From positions 36,963 through 100,962 of the forward strand of contig JAITVV010000006.1 in assembly GCA_031285625.1 (NCBI GenBank): a stretch of 64,000 nt of DNA. Direction: 5' to 3'. The stretch's first letter is position 1; every line of letters starts with the position of its first letter. A model generated the notes under the pieces. The model did not search any database. It was not told the DNA's origin and saw only the letters and a list, made by a program, of their open reading frames with translations. The translations under genes and the position numbers were made by a program. The stretch is from Prevotella sp. (GTDB taxonomy: Bacteria; Bacteroidota; Bacteroidia; Bacteroidales; Dysgonomonadaceae). Shown one piece after another: positions 45,237 to 55,355 of this stretch.

Positions 45237-48056
45237 ATGCGTAAAAACGATAAGATCTTAATAACAGTCTTACTACTCATATTTACTATTAATGTTTTTC
45301 CTATCAACAAACCACATATCATTAATATATATAGGGAAAAATATCATGCTGCTAATAAAAACTGGGCTATAGGGCAAGATGAGAATGGAACAATGTATTT
45401 TGGGAATGATGTTGGGTTGCTTGAATATGATGGAATAGAGTGGAAACTGAGTCAGCTTCCTAAATCCAGGCTGGTACGATCACTGGCTGTTTTGTCTGAT
45501 AAAACAGTTTTTACAGGAGGATATGAAGAATTTGGACGATGGGATAGAGGTATAAGCGGTCAGCTTAAATACACGTCATTAAGTGATGGACTGAATAAGT
45601 CTGTCTTGAAAAATAATGATTTTTGGAAAATATGGGTTGTAAAGGATAAGGTCTACTTTCAGTCATTTACATCTATTTTTGTATATGATCAGGATGGACT
45701 AAGACAAATATCTCCCGGAGACAGTTTCCTTTTTCTCGCTAAAGTAGGGGAACAACTCATCGTACAGAAAATGGGTGGTGCCTTGTATTTATTGAATGAT
45801 GAGCGTCTCGATAAAATAGAAGGAAGCGATTTTTTTAATAACACGGATGTCAGGGTTATTTTACCTTATACTAAAGGTGGCTACTTGTTAGGGACTGCAA
45901 CAAAAGGCATATATATTTATGATGGGAAATCATTCTCAGAATGGAACAAGTCCCTTTCTTCTATAACCAGTACAAAAGAGCTTAACTGTGGAATTTTAAC
46001 CTCAAGAGGCACCTATTACTTGGGTACCATTCTTGATGGAATATATGAAGTAAATGAACAAGGTGAAATTCTGAATCAGATATCTTCTGAAAACATGCTT
46101 CAGAATAATACGATACTTTCGCTTTATGAAGATAATCTGAATAATATCTGGGCTGCTCTTGACAGGGGGATAGCATATATTCAGTATATCGAAAATATGA
46201 GTTGTTTCACAGATATAGGCGGGAATACCGGAGCTGTTTATGATGCGACTATTTGGAATAATAAGTTTTTTATTGGTACAAACCAGGGTGCGTTTTATAT
46301 CGATGAAAAAGATATGTCAGCAACAAACCCCTTAAGTAATATGAAATTGATCAATGGAACTCAAGGGCAGGTCTGGTCATTCTCCATTATCGATGATAAG
46401 CTCTATTGTGGTCATAACAGGGGTATAAAAGCTATTGATAAAAATATGCAGGTCTCTGTACCATACCAATCGGCCGGGGTATATGATATTATAAAAACTA
46501 CATTTGGAAATCGGGATGTATTGCTATTGTCAACTTATGTTTCATTGGCAATATTGGATAATACTACAGGAAAATCCCATCATTTAAGTGCTATCTCTGA
46601 ACCTATTGTGAAATCGGAAATTGACCACTTAGGCAATATTTGGCTAGAGCATGCAAATAGAGGTATTTACAGGTGTCAGATTTCGGAGAACCTGGAGAAT
46701 ATTGAATATTATTCATATTATGGCGGCGATTCAAATGATGGGTTACCTTATAAAATGAAAATGTTCAAAGTAGGAGGCCGTATTGTATTATTAGGGAACG
46801 ATAAATTTTATACATATGATGATATAGCAGATAGCATAGTCCCTAATGCTATTCTCAATGAATGTTTTGTAAATATAAGAGACTTGAAACGGGTAGTCGC
46901 TATAGACAAAAACACTTTCTGGGCTTTGGCCGGATCTTCAATATATAAGTTCTCATATGATGGATATCGTGCCCAGATACTCGAAAGTTATAATCTTGGA
47001 ATGAATCTCTCTTTGGTAAATTCGTATGAAAATATCTCTGTGGTAAACGATTCGATAAGTATTGTATGTCTTGATAATGGTTATCTTCTCTATGACAAAA
47101 GCAAATATGGCGGTGATACTCACTTTAAGTTATTATCTCCTTATTTGGAATCTTTACAGATAGCAGATACTCATGGTAAATTCTCCTATATAAATTTATC
47201 CGAACCGGCTGAAATACCAAGTAAGTATAATAATGTTACTTTTTACTTTTCGGTACAGGATATGTTTGCCTCAAATTATGCTGTTCAGTATATGCTAAAG
47301 GGTGTTGATAATGAGTGGTCTACGCCACAGAGGATAAACAAGGTGTCCTATGCCCGTTTAGCTGAAGGAAGATACAGCCTGATGATACGTTCTGTTGATA
47401 ATATTGGTAATTTCTCAGATACAGTATCTTATGAATTTGAGGTACTACCTCCGTGGTATAATACCACTTGGGCATATCTGGTCTATATATTGATCTTTGT
47501 AACCATATCATATATAGTTTGGTTGTTGATTCTTCGACGATACAGAAATCTGCATCTTCAAAAGATCAGATTCAGAGAAACGAAGCGTTTACGTATCCTT
47601 GCTGATGAACTTCAAAACGAAATAGAGCAGAAAAAAGCAGAACTATTAACTCAAACCTCCTCCATTGTCCATAAAAATGAATTGCTATTAAAGATTAAAG
47701 ATATAGTAAGTGACCTGGATCTTAAAAATAAGGGCAACATATCTTCAAATCAGAAAATAAATGCTTTATTAAATAATAATCTTAATTCGGATGATGACTG
47801 GAAAATGTTTTTAATAAAGTTCGAAGAAAAGCATACCGGCTTCTTTAAACGACTTAAAGAGTTATATCCTCAGTTAACAAATACCGATCTTCGCCTTTGT
47901 GCTTGTCTGAGACTCAACCTGGAAACAAAGGAAATCGCTTCTTTAATGAACCTTTCTATCCGGACTGTCGAAAATAACCGATATAGGTTGAGAAAAAAGT
48001 TAAACATACCTTCAACTCAAAACCTTATAGAGTTTTTCCTTAGTAAAAATATATAA
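45237..48056 (+). CDS. SusR-like membrane-spanning regulator (propeller, Y_Y_Y, LuxR-type HTH)
   Basis: 939 aa. Signal segment 1-22; periplasmic sensor made of beta-propeller repeats (about 30-655; GQDENGTMYFGNDVGLLEYDG is a typical blade); Y_Y_Y domain (about 660-735); one transmembrane helix (about 745-767); a cytoplasmic coiled coil (about 770-825); and a C-terminal LuxR-type helix-turn-helix (about 879-939; LETKEIASLMNLSIRTVENNRYRLRKKL). It has no histidine kinase or receiver domain, so it differs from hybrid two-component sensors and links sensing to DNA binding in one chain. It sits directly before SusC/D of PUL 4 and likely activates it on binding the glycan breakdown product. Confidence 0.9.
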   Translation: MRKNDKILITVLLLIFTINVFPINKPHIINIYREKYHAANKNWAIGQDENGTMYFGNDVGLLEYDGIEWKLSQLPKSRLVRSLAVLSDKTVFTGGYEEFGRWDRGISGQLKYTSLSDGLNKSVLKNNDFWKIWVVKDKVYFQSFTSIFVYDQDGLRQISPGDSFLFLAKVGEQLIVQKMGGALYLLNDERLDKIEGSDFFNNTDVRVILPYTKGGYLLGTATKGIYIYDGKSFSEWNKSLSSITSTKELNCGILTSRGTYYLGTILDGIYEVNEQGEILNQISSENMLQNNTILSLYEDNLNNIWAALDRGIAYIQYIENMSCFTDIGGNTGAVYDATIWNNKFFIGTNQGAFYIDEKDMSATNPLSNMKLINGTQGQVWSFSIIDDKLYCGHNRGIKAIDKNMQVSVPYQSAGVYDIIKTTFGNRDVLLLSTYVSLAILDNTTGKSHHLSAISEPIVKSEIDHLGNIWLEHANRGIYRCQISENLENIEYYSYYGGDSNDGLPYKMKMFKVGGRIVLLGNDKFYTYDDIADSIVPNAILNECFVNIRDLKRVVAIDKNTFWALAGSSIYKFSYDGYRAQILESYNLGMNLSLVNSYENISVVNDSISIVCLDNGYLLYDKSKYGGDTHFKLLSPYLESLQIADTHGKFSYINLSEPAEIPSKYNNVTFYFSVQDMFASNYAVQYMLKGVDNEWSTPQRINKVSYARLAEGRYSLMIRSVDNIGNFSDTVSYEFEVLPPWYNTTWAYLVYILIFVTISYIVWLLILRRYRNLHLQKIRFRETKRLRILADELQNEIEQKKAELLTQTSSIVHKNELLLKIKDIVSDLDLKNKGNISSNQKINALLNNNLNSDDDWKMFLIKFEEKHTGFFKRLKELYPQLTNTDLRLCACLRLNLETKEIASLMNLSIRTVENNRYRLRKKLNIPSTQNLIEFFLSKNI

Positions 48057-48185
48057 TCGTATTTTCTTTATTGTCAATTGTTTATATACTATTAGAGTAG
48101 TGTTTGTGAAATGCTCTAATTGTTAAAATGCACCCTTGTGTATTTATCATGATTTAACTTCTATAAATAAATTATGGTATCTATT

Positions 48186-48193
48186 TACATTTG
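48186..48193 (+). promoter_or_regulatory. -7 box candidate for the PUL 4 susC promoter
   Basis: TACATTTG, full match to TAnnTTTG, about 146 bp before the susC start, within the 275-bp gap after the regulator gene. The leader shows no other clear element. Confidence 0.45.
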
Positions 48194-48331
48194 AATCGAA
48201 TCTAATATCAAACGACTGGAACTTGAATATTTAAAAAATAGCCTTATTATCTAATACAACTAAACCTATTTAAAAAACTGACTATTAAAAATTCTATTCT
48301 GTCGTTCATAGAAGATTTATTTAAAAGAGTT

Positions 48332-51300
48332 ATGTGTTTAAATAAAAAGCCAAGAACTATGAAAATCAAATCCAAAAAGACATTTGTTAAAAAGGATTCT
48401 GACTCCGTTTTACGAAGGAGTTTGCTATTCTTAACCTGCCTTTTACTAGTGAGCATAACAAATATTTATGCGCAAACAAAAACAATTACAGGTACAATTA
48501 CCGATTCTATGGATGAGCCTCTCATTGGAGTAACTGTTCAGGTAAAAGGAACAACCAATGGTACATTGACTGATATAGATGGTAAATACTCCATCTCAGT
48601 ACAAGATGGGAGTGTACTTGAATTTACTTTTATTGGGATGGCTGCTCAACAGGTTACTGTAGGTAGTCAGAGTGTAATAAATATTGTGATGCAAGATGAT
48701 GCAAAAATGCTTACAGAGACCATTGTTATTGGATATGGTAGTGCAAAGGCGAAGGACCTGACATCACCTATCGCAACAATACAAGGTGATGAAGTGAGTA
48801 AGCACTTGACAGCATCGCCAATGCAGGCAATGCAGGGTAAAATTCCCGGATTACAAATTATAAACACTGGGCAGCCGGGGAGTTCCCCAAAAGTTCGTAT
48901 CCGTGGGGTAGGAAACTATGATAACGATAAACAGGGACCATTGTACGTTGTTGATGGTATGTTTTTCGATAACATAGACTTCCTTAACAATAGTGATATT
49001 GAGAATCTGAGTATTCTGAAAGATGCATCTGCTGCTGCCATTTATGGTGTACGTGCTGCAAATGGAGTAATATTGGTTACAACCAAGAGAGGAGTGACAA
49101 ACAGGAGGCCTCAGATCACTTACGATGGTTATTTTGCAATACAGAAAGCATCTAATCTTGTCAAGATGGCTAATTCTGCACAGTATGCGACTGTAATGAA
49201 AGAAATTGGAAATACAGGTTCAATCGATCAGTCTATTGCAAAGTATGGAGGAAGCAACGGAATACCGGCTGTAAATACAGACTGGTACGACGAAATCTTG
49301 AGAACTGCGCCTATGCATAGCCACTCGATAAGTGTTAATGGAGGTGGTGAAAAAACTTCATATTCAGTTGGTATCAGTTATCTGAATCAAAAAGGTATTC
49401 TTGATACTGAAAATGGATATGAACGTTTGAATCTCAGATCGAAAGTAGATATAGGAATAACCGATTGGTTGAAGGTCGGGGGTAGTTTCATTGTTATGAA
49501 TAGCGATCAAAAACTATCTAATATGAGTGCTTTTGGTAATGCTTATACATCACCGTCTATTTATCCGGTTTACGATAAAAATGGTAAAGGAGGAGCACTT
49601 AACCCCAAAAACTATGTATCACCTGAAGAAGTTGGTCTGGGGCAATATTTTTGGAATCCGGTAGCTTTAGCAGATTATTGGAATGACAAAGTAGGGATGA
49701 CTCAGGTGTTGCCTGCATTGTATATGGAATTATCATTACTGGAGAGTAAACTGACATTCAGGACTTCATTTAATCAGGATCTGACTTTTCAGCGTAATCG
49801 CCAGTTCTTACCTCAATATGAGATTTCATCAAATCAACAAAGAGCAAAAAGCTTGTTGACTAAAGCAACAAAGTATACAAACAACTGGCTTATTGATAAT
49901 GTATTAACATATCGTGACTCATTTAACGATAGTCATAATCTGACAGTAATGGCTGGAACTTCGGTACGTAAAGAACATTGGGAAAGACTACGCTTACAGG
50001 GTGACGGAGTTCCCGGAGGAAGGGATGAATACTGGTATCTGCATAACAGTGATGGTATCATTTCACAGGCTGCAGACAAAGATACTTGGTATGATGACGG
50101 TGAAGAATACAGGGGAGCTTCATTCTTTGGTCGCGTGATGTATGACTATAAAGGAAGATATTTATTATCGGCAACAATGCGTGCTGACGGAACAAGTAAG
50201 TATCAGGAAAAATGGGGCTATTTCCCTTCCATAGGTTTGGGATGGGTACTTTCTGAAGAAAATTTCATGAAAAATCAAAGTGTTTTTGATTTCTTAAAGA
50301 TAAGAGGTAGTTGGGGATTATTAGGAAATGATAAGGTTCAGGCCAATGATGGTTTTGCTTCAATTACACAAGAAAATGGATATTTTAACGGACAGTTATA
50401 TCCCGGAACATCCAGCCTTTCTTTCTTCTCTTCTCTGAAATGGGAAAAAGTAGAAGAATGGGATTTTGGTTTGGATTTTGCCGTGTTGAATAACCGTTTG
50501 ACAGGAGAATTCGATTATTTCAAACGTACTACAAAAGATGCTGTATTCTTAAAACAGCTGCAATTGGGTGCAGGTTCATTATTAATGAACAACGGAGAGA
50601 TACAGAATTCAGGTATTGAATTATCTCTGAATTGGGAAGATCGTATTGGCAAAGACTTTACTTATAATATTGGTGTAAACATGTCGACCTTGAAAAACAA
50701 GGTTACAAAATTGGATGACCTCGACAGAATTATTACACAGGGAGACTATGCCCGGATAAGGCAAGTCGGAGAAGTCGTAGACGCATATTACGGTTATGTA
50801 ATGGATGGAATATACCAAAATCAGGCTGAAATAGATAATGACCCTACATTAGCCGATATAGCTAGCAAACCTGTTCCCGGAGATATTAAGTTCAAAGATC
50901 TGGATGGGGACGGAAAACTTACCGATCAGGATAGGGAAGCATTAGGCTCTCCGCTTCCTAAGTTCTTCCTGGGGGGTAATATCGGATTCACTTATAAGGC
51001 TTTCGATTTTGGCGCAACTTTCCAGGGACAGTTTGGACACAAGATTCTGAATCAGAAACGTTTCATGAGGCAAAAGCAATCGGACATCAACTTTGACGAA
51101 GATATTGTTAAAAACAGGTGGACAGGTGAAGGCTCTACAAACAAATATGTATCAGGAGCTGCTTTAGGACATACATGGACATACAGCAGATTTAATACAT
51201 TCTTTGTTGAAAATGCAAATACATTTACTATTCAGAATATTCAATTGGGATATACTTTCCAGAATATTTTCCCGAAGAGTGGAAACAAATCGAGTATGAG

Positions 51301-51436
51301 ATTAAGTTTCACAGCAGAACGTCCTTTCAACTTCTTCTCGTATAACGGATTTACGACAGATGTTGCTGATGGTATAGACAATGATGTATATCCATTGACA
51401 TCTACTTACAGTATTGGAGTAAGAATAACATACTAG
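48332..51436 (+). CDS. SusC/RagA TonB-dependent transporter (PUL 4, no STN domain)
   Basis: 1034 aa from 48332; a start at the in-frame ATG at 48359 is equally possible. Signal peptide ends near 48 (NIYAQ), carboxypeptidase-D-like domain (about 50-128; LIGVTVQVKGTTNGTLTDID), plug (about 130-260; LYVVDGMFFDN, SILKDASAAAIYGVRAANG), then a beta-barrel ending GVRITY. Without an STN domain it is a pure importer, as expected for a locus run by the SusR-like protein upstream. Predicted substrate by context: beta-1,2-glucan oligosaccharides. Confidence 0.95.
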   Translation: MCLNKKPRTMKIKSKKTFVKKDSDSVLRRSLLFLTCLLLVSITNIYAQTKTITGTITDSMDEPLIGVTVQVKGTTNGTLTDIDGKYSISVQDGSVLEFTFIGMAAQQVTVGSQSVINIVMQDDAKMLTETIVIGYGSAKAKDLTSPIATIQGDEVSKHLTASPMQAMQGKIPGLQIINTGQPGSSPKVRIRGVGNYDNDKQGPLYVVDGMFFDNIDFLNNSDIENLSILKDASAAAIYGVRAANGVILVTTKRGVTNRRPQITYDGYFAIQKASNLVKMANSAQYATVMKEIGNTGSIDQSIAKYGGSNGIPAVNTDWYDEILRTAPMHSHSISVNGGGEKTSYSVGISYLNQKGILDTENGYERLNLRSKVDIGITDWLKVGGSFIVMNSDQKLSNMSAFGNAYTSPSIYPVYDKNGKGGALNPKNYVSPEEVGLGQYFWNPVALADYWNDKVGMTQVLPALYMELSLLESKLTFRTSFNQDLTFQRNRQFLPQYEISSNQQRAKSLLTKATKYTNNWLIDNVLTYRDSFNDSHNLTVMAGTSVRKEHWERLRLQGDGVPGGRDEYWYLHNSDGIISQAADKDTWYDDGEEYRGASFFGRVMYDYKGRYLLSATMRADGTSKYQEKWGYFPSIGLGWVLSEENFMKNQSVFDFLKIRGSWGLLGNDKVQANDGFASITQENGYFNGQLYPGTSSLSFFSSLKWEKVEEWDFGLDFAVLNNRLTGEFDYFKRTTKDAVFLKQLQLGAGSLLMNNGEIQNSGIELSLNWEDRIGKDFTYNIGVNMSTLKNKVTKLDDLDRIITQGDYARIRQVGEVVDAYYGYVMDGIYQNQAEIDNDPTLADIASKPVPGDIKFKDLDGDGKLTDQDREALGSPLPKFFLGGNIGFTYKAFDFGATFQGQFGHKILNQKRFMRQKQSDINFDEDIVKNRWTGEGSTNKYVSGAALGHTWTYSRFNTFFVENANTFTIQNIQLGYTFQNIFPKSGNKSSMRLSFTAERPFNFFSYNGFTTDVADGIDNDVYPLTSTYSIGVRITY

Positions 51437-51461
51437 TCTAACAAACCAAGATAATAAAATC

Positions 51462-52925
51462 ATGAAACTATATAAATATATTATTTTATCAACAGTACTA
51501 TTACTTAGTAGCTGTAATGACTTTCTGAATAAGGAACCTGAAAATTCAGTTCCTGTAGAAGATGTAGATTATACTCTGACTGAAAATATGGGACAACCTG
51601 TGATCGGAATTTATGCACGTGCCAGAAGCGGGGATGGTTTTAGTTTCTGGGGGCGGTTTGGACTAATGGCAATCAGAGGTGATGATACAGAAAAAGGATC
51701 GACACCATCAGACCAGGGTGAATTAAACTATGCAAAGAGTTTCGAATATAACCAGCTAGGTGGATATTGGGCTTTGAATGGCGCATGGACAGGACTGTAC
51801 AATATGGTACTTAATTGTAATTCTGCCTTGGTAGACCTGGCTAGTTATAATGAGCATTTGACAAGTGATTCGGACAAGAAACTAAACTTGCAGTATCAGG
51901 CAGAAGTACGTTTTATCAGAGCCTTTGCTTACTTCAATATTGTTCGTTTTTGGGGCGATGTATTATTAGTAACAGATAATTCTCAGGTATTGGAATCTCT
52001 TGACGTAACGCCTAGAGAAGAAATATACGGTTTCATTAATACTGAATTGGATTTTTGTGCAAATAACCTACCGGCATTGCGCCCTAACGAAATGCTTCTG
52101 AAAGGGCAGGTTACAAAATACACAGCATTAGCATTAAAAGCTAAAGCGAACGCTGATATAAATGAATGGGATGCCGTGTTGAATGCTACGAATGAAATTA
52201 TTACAAGCAATAAATTTGAACTTTACCCTGATTATTATGATTATTTCAAAAAGCCGGGATGCTTGTCTGACGAAAACTTATTTGAATTGCAATATGGTTT
52301 AGTAGGAGCTACAGATATAGAGTCGGATGCATGGTTCGAATATCAGGGCCCCCGCCAGGGTTTTGAAGGTACCAGAATTGGTACAGGCTGGGGATTTGCA
52401 GTCCCATCCAAGTCACTCGAAAAATTGTTTAATGACCGGGGTGAGACTGTACGTAAAGAAACATTATTCCTCTATGCTGGATCAACTACAAGAGAAGGTG
52501 ATGTCGTAAAACCTTCCGTTGCATCAGACGGACATGATAGAGTATTTAATGGAAAATGCTATATACCTAGTACTCAAATGCCTGAAGGTAAGACTAAGTA
52601 TGGATATGGAAATCATATTCGTATGATAAGATATGCTGATGTCCTTTTATTAAATGCTGAAGCTAAAGTACGTAAAGGACAAAATGGTGATGCCCCTTTC
52701 AATCTTGTAAGAACAAGAGCTAAAATGTCAACATTGACAAATGTAACATTGGATCAAGTTCTTGAAGAAAGACAGGTAGAGCTTGCATGTGAGTGGGGAG
52801 AACGTTTCTTTGACCTGGTTCGTACCGGCAAAGCTGAAGCAACACTACCCGGATTTAAAACTGGTACATCAGAATTTTATCCGATACCTCAAGCTCAAAA
52901 AGATTTGAACCCTAATCTACAATAA
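51462..52925 (+). CDS. SusD/RagB-family lipoprotein (PUL 4)
   Basis: 487 aa, lipobox LSSC (Cys18). SusD_RagB features: QAEVRFIRAFAYFNIVRFWGD near 145-167, KYTALALKAKANADINEWD near 220, DQVLEERQVELACEWGERFFDL near 430-452 and the terminal EFYPIPQAQKD. Starts 25 bp after SusC. A hairpin at 52948-52981 follows and separates it from the enzyme genes. Confidence 0.95.
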   Translation: MKLYKYIILSTVLLLSSCNDFLNKEPENSVPVEDVDYTLTENMGQPVIGIYARARSGDGFSFWGRFGLMAIRGDDTEKGSTPSDQGELNYAKSFEYNQLGGYWALNGAWTGLYNMVLNCNSALVDLASYNEHLTSDSDKKLNLQYQAEVRFIRAFAYFNIVRFWGDVLLVTDNSQVLESLDVTPREEIYGFINTELDFCANNLPALRPNEMLLKGQVTKYTALALKAKANADINEWDAVLNATNEIITSNKFELYPDYYDYFKKPGCLSDENLFELQYGLVGATDIESDAWFEYQGPRQGFEGTRIGTGWGFAVPSKSLEKLFNDRGETVRKETLFLYAGSTTREGDVVKPSVASDGHDRVFNGKCYIPSTQMPEGKTKYGYGNHIRMIRYADVLLLNAEAKVRKGQNGDAPFNLVRTRAKMSTLTNVTLDQVLEERQVELACEWGERFFDLVRTGKAEATLPGFKTGTSEFYPIPQAQKDLNPNLQ

Positions 52926-52947
52926 TTTAGTTTATATTTTTCCTTAT

Positions 52948-52985
52948 ATCTGGTGTCTGCTTCTTATTACAGGCACCAGATTCTA
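52948..52985 (+). terminator. Hairpin between susD and the PUL 4 enzyme genes
   Basis: 12-bp stem (ATCTGGTGTCTG / CAGGCACCAGAT, one T-G pair) with a 10-nt loop, ending TTCT. The weak T-run suggests partial termination or an mRNA-stabilising end, which would give more SusC/D than enzyme. Confidence 0.6.
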
Positions 52986-53045
52986 AGGAACTAATTATTC
53001 CGTTAAATAGTTCTGCCAATTAAGTAAAAGAAAATATTTAATGAA

Positions 53046-53106
53046 CGTTCTAAGTAGCGAGAGCAGAAGCAAAGCAAGCTTTGATTATGCCGAGTCATGA
53101 AGAACG
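53046..53106. repeat. Extragenic imperfect palindrome before the first GH144 gene
   Basis: Outer arms CGTTCT (53046) and AGAACG (53101) enclose a central hairpin CAAAGC-AA-GCTTTG (53070-53083). It is richer in G and C than its surroundings and has no reading frame of note. It resembles scattered extragenic palindromes of Bacteroidetes genomes; copy number cannot be judged from this window. Confidence 0.4.
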
Positions 53107-53182
53107 ACTAATATAATTGAAACATTATTCAATCATAACATCCTATTGCTGTTATAGATCTGAAAGTTAATTCCTTCCCCTT

Positions 53183-55348
53183 ATGAAAAAGCTGTTAATT
53201 CTTATATTTATCTTAGTCTCTCTGCAATCTAAAGCACAGGAACCTCAATATGATCATGTATTCTTTGACAATAGCCTGATGACAGGTCGTTATTACTACA
53301 GTAAGGCGGATTATACATCACCAAGCTACATTCAAAATGTGGAAAATAAACTGCTTGTTTCAGAGAAGGAATTCTTCACTGCTAAAAATTCAATACTATT
53401 TAATTATGTTTCCGCATCTGGTGGAAATTGGTCTGCCTCTGTTCTCTATCGGGACTGGCGGGGAAAAGACTTTATAAAAGAAGGAAAATCATTAGACTTC
53501 AAATTACTAATCAAATCTGATACCAAAGCAGAAGAATTACCGCTTGTAGCTATTGGTACAGTTGAAAAAAAGGAATCAAAGGCATCCTCTTTTGTCGATA
53601 TAAAAAAATATGTCGGTAAACCTGAACAAAATAAGTGGATATCGGTAAGCATACCGCTTTCCGAGTTTAAGGATATAAATTACACACATACTAAAGAAAT
53701 AAAAGAAGTTCTTTTCAAACAAAATTCACAGGATGGAAAAGAGCATACTCTATATATAGATCAAATCGAGTTTTCTCCGGTTAATAAACCTGCAAGTATT
53801 ACATCTGTTCCGGCAATAAAAGCAAAAGCCTATGAGCGTCATGTAGATCTATTGTGGGATAAGACCGGATTTGAGAATGCCAAGTATATAAAAATATACC
53901 GTTCTTCTGATGGCAAAGACTTTCAAACAGTAGGCATACAGGACCCGTTTGCTACCCGGTATGCAGATTATAGCGGTCAGCCAAACAAAACATTCCAATA
54001 TCGTATTACTTGTGTAAACTATGATTATTCTGAGACTCAACCATCTAATGTAGTAGAAGTTACTACCCATAATATGACTGACGAAGAACTGCTGACTATG
54101 GTGCAGGAAACAGCGTTCAGATACTTCTGGGATGGTGCAGAACCTGAATCGGGATTAGGCTTGGAAAATATTCCGGGACGAAGGAATATGATCGCAACAG
54201 GTGCATCGGGTTTTGGAATGATGGGTATGATAGCCGGAGCCGAAAGAGGTTTCATTACCAGAAAAGAGGCTGTGGAACGATTTAAAAAGATAGTGACTTT
54301 CCTGGATAAAGCGGATACTTTTCATGGAGGTTATGCTCATTTCATAGATGGAACGACCGGTAAAGTAGAACCGTTTTTCGGTAAGCGTGACAACGGAGCC
54401 GATATGGTGGAAACTTCATTCCTGTTTCAGGGATTGCTTACTGCACGCCAATATTTTGATAAGGATAATGAAGATGAGAAATTTATACGCGATACGATTA
54501 CCAAACTTTGGGAAAACATAGATTGGCGATGGTTTAAGAAGACCGAAGATAGTAAATATCTGTATTGGCACTGGTCTCCCGACCAGGAATGGGTTATCAA
54601 CCACAAGCTTATAGGATGGAACAAAACCATGATTACCTATTTGCTTGCAATTGCATCTCCTACACATGGTGTGAGTCCTGATATGTATTATTCAGGCTGG
54701 GCAAGCCAGGAACAAGAGGCTTATGATTATCGTGCTGACTGGGGGCAAACTACAGATGGAGCAAATTACTACAATGGAAATACATACTACGGAGTGAAGC
54801 TTGATGTAGGTGTGAATACTGGAGGGCCTATTTTCTTTACCCACTTCTCTTTCTTCGGATTTGACCCAAGAGGGCTTAAAGACAAATATACAAGTAAGGA
54901 TTATTTCGATAATTTACGGAATATTGCCCTTATCAGCTATAGGTATTCTATCGAGAACCCGAATAAACGTCTTGGCTTTGGCCCTGGTTGTTGGGGGCTT
55001 ACAGCCAGTGAAAGCCCTTGGGGGTATGGAGCCGCCGAAGCGATGGCACATCACGAGTATGGTACGATGTCTCCGGCCGGCGCTATTGCATCCATAGTGT
55101 ATCTTCCGGAGGAATCGATGGATGCATTGAAAAATTATTACCGTAATTTTGGCTCATTCCTTTGGGGTGAATATGGTTTTCGGGATGCTTTCAATCTGGA
55201 TATAAACTGGTGTTCGAATATTTATATGGGACTAAGCCAGGGTTCAATAGCAACCATGATTGAAAATCATCGCACAGGTCTTATCTGGAAACTGTTTATG
55301 AAAGATCCGGATATTCAAAAAATGAAAAGCAAAGTATTTTTAAAATAA
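53183..55348 (+). CDS. GH144-type endo-beta-1,2-glucanase with N-terminal binding modules
   Basis: 721 aa, signal peptide 1-18 (ends SKAQ). A beta-sandwich, CBM-like domain (about 20-205) and a fibronectin-III-like domain (about 208-295) precede the glucoamylase-fold domain PF10091 (about 300-715). The catalytic domain opens with FRYFWDGAEPESG (Asp317), shared with the GH144 at 60093. Family GH144 contains endo-beta-1,2-glucanases; the two GH3 genes next to it fit an oligosaccharide-trimming role. The extra N-terminal modules and the lack of a lipobox set it apart from the single-domain relative. Confidence 0.82.
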   Translation: MKKLLILIFILVSLQSKAQEPQYDHVFFDNSLMTGRYYYSKADYTSPSYIQNVENKLLVSEKEFFTAKNSILFNYVSASGGNWSASVLYRDWRGKDFIKEGKSLDFKLLIKSDTKAEELPLVAIGTVEKKESKASSFVDIKKYVGKPEQNKWISVSIPLSEFKDINYTHTKEIKEVLFKQNSQDGKEHTLYIDQIEFSPVNKPASITSVPAIKAKAYERHVDLLWDKTGFENAKYIKIYRSSDGKDFQTVGIQDPFATRYADYSGQPNKTFQYRITCVNYDYSETQPSNVVEVTTHNMTDEELLTMVQETAFRYFWDGAEPESGLGLENIPGRRNMIATGASGFGMMGMIAGAERGFITRKEAVERFKKIVTFLDKADTFHGGYAHFIDGTTGKVEPFFGKRDNGADMVETSFLFQGLLTARQYFDKDNEDEKFIRDTITKLWENIDWRWFKKTEDSKYLYWHWSPDQEWVINHKLIGWNKTMITYLLAIASPTHGVSPDMYYSGWASQEQEAYDYRADWGQTTDGANYYNGNTYYGVKLDVGVNTGGPIFFTHFSFFGFDPRGLKDKYTSKDYFDNLRNIALISYRYSIENPNKRLGFGPGCWGLTASESPWGYGAAEAMAHHEYGTMSPAGAIASIVYLPEESMDALKNYYRNFGSFLWGEYGFRDAFNLDINWCSNIYMGLSQGSIATMIENHRTGLIWKLFMKDPDIQKMKSKVFLK

Positions 55349-55355
55349 GCTTGAG

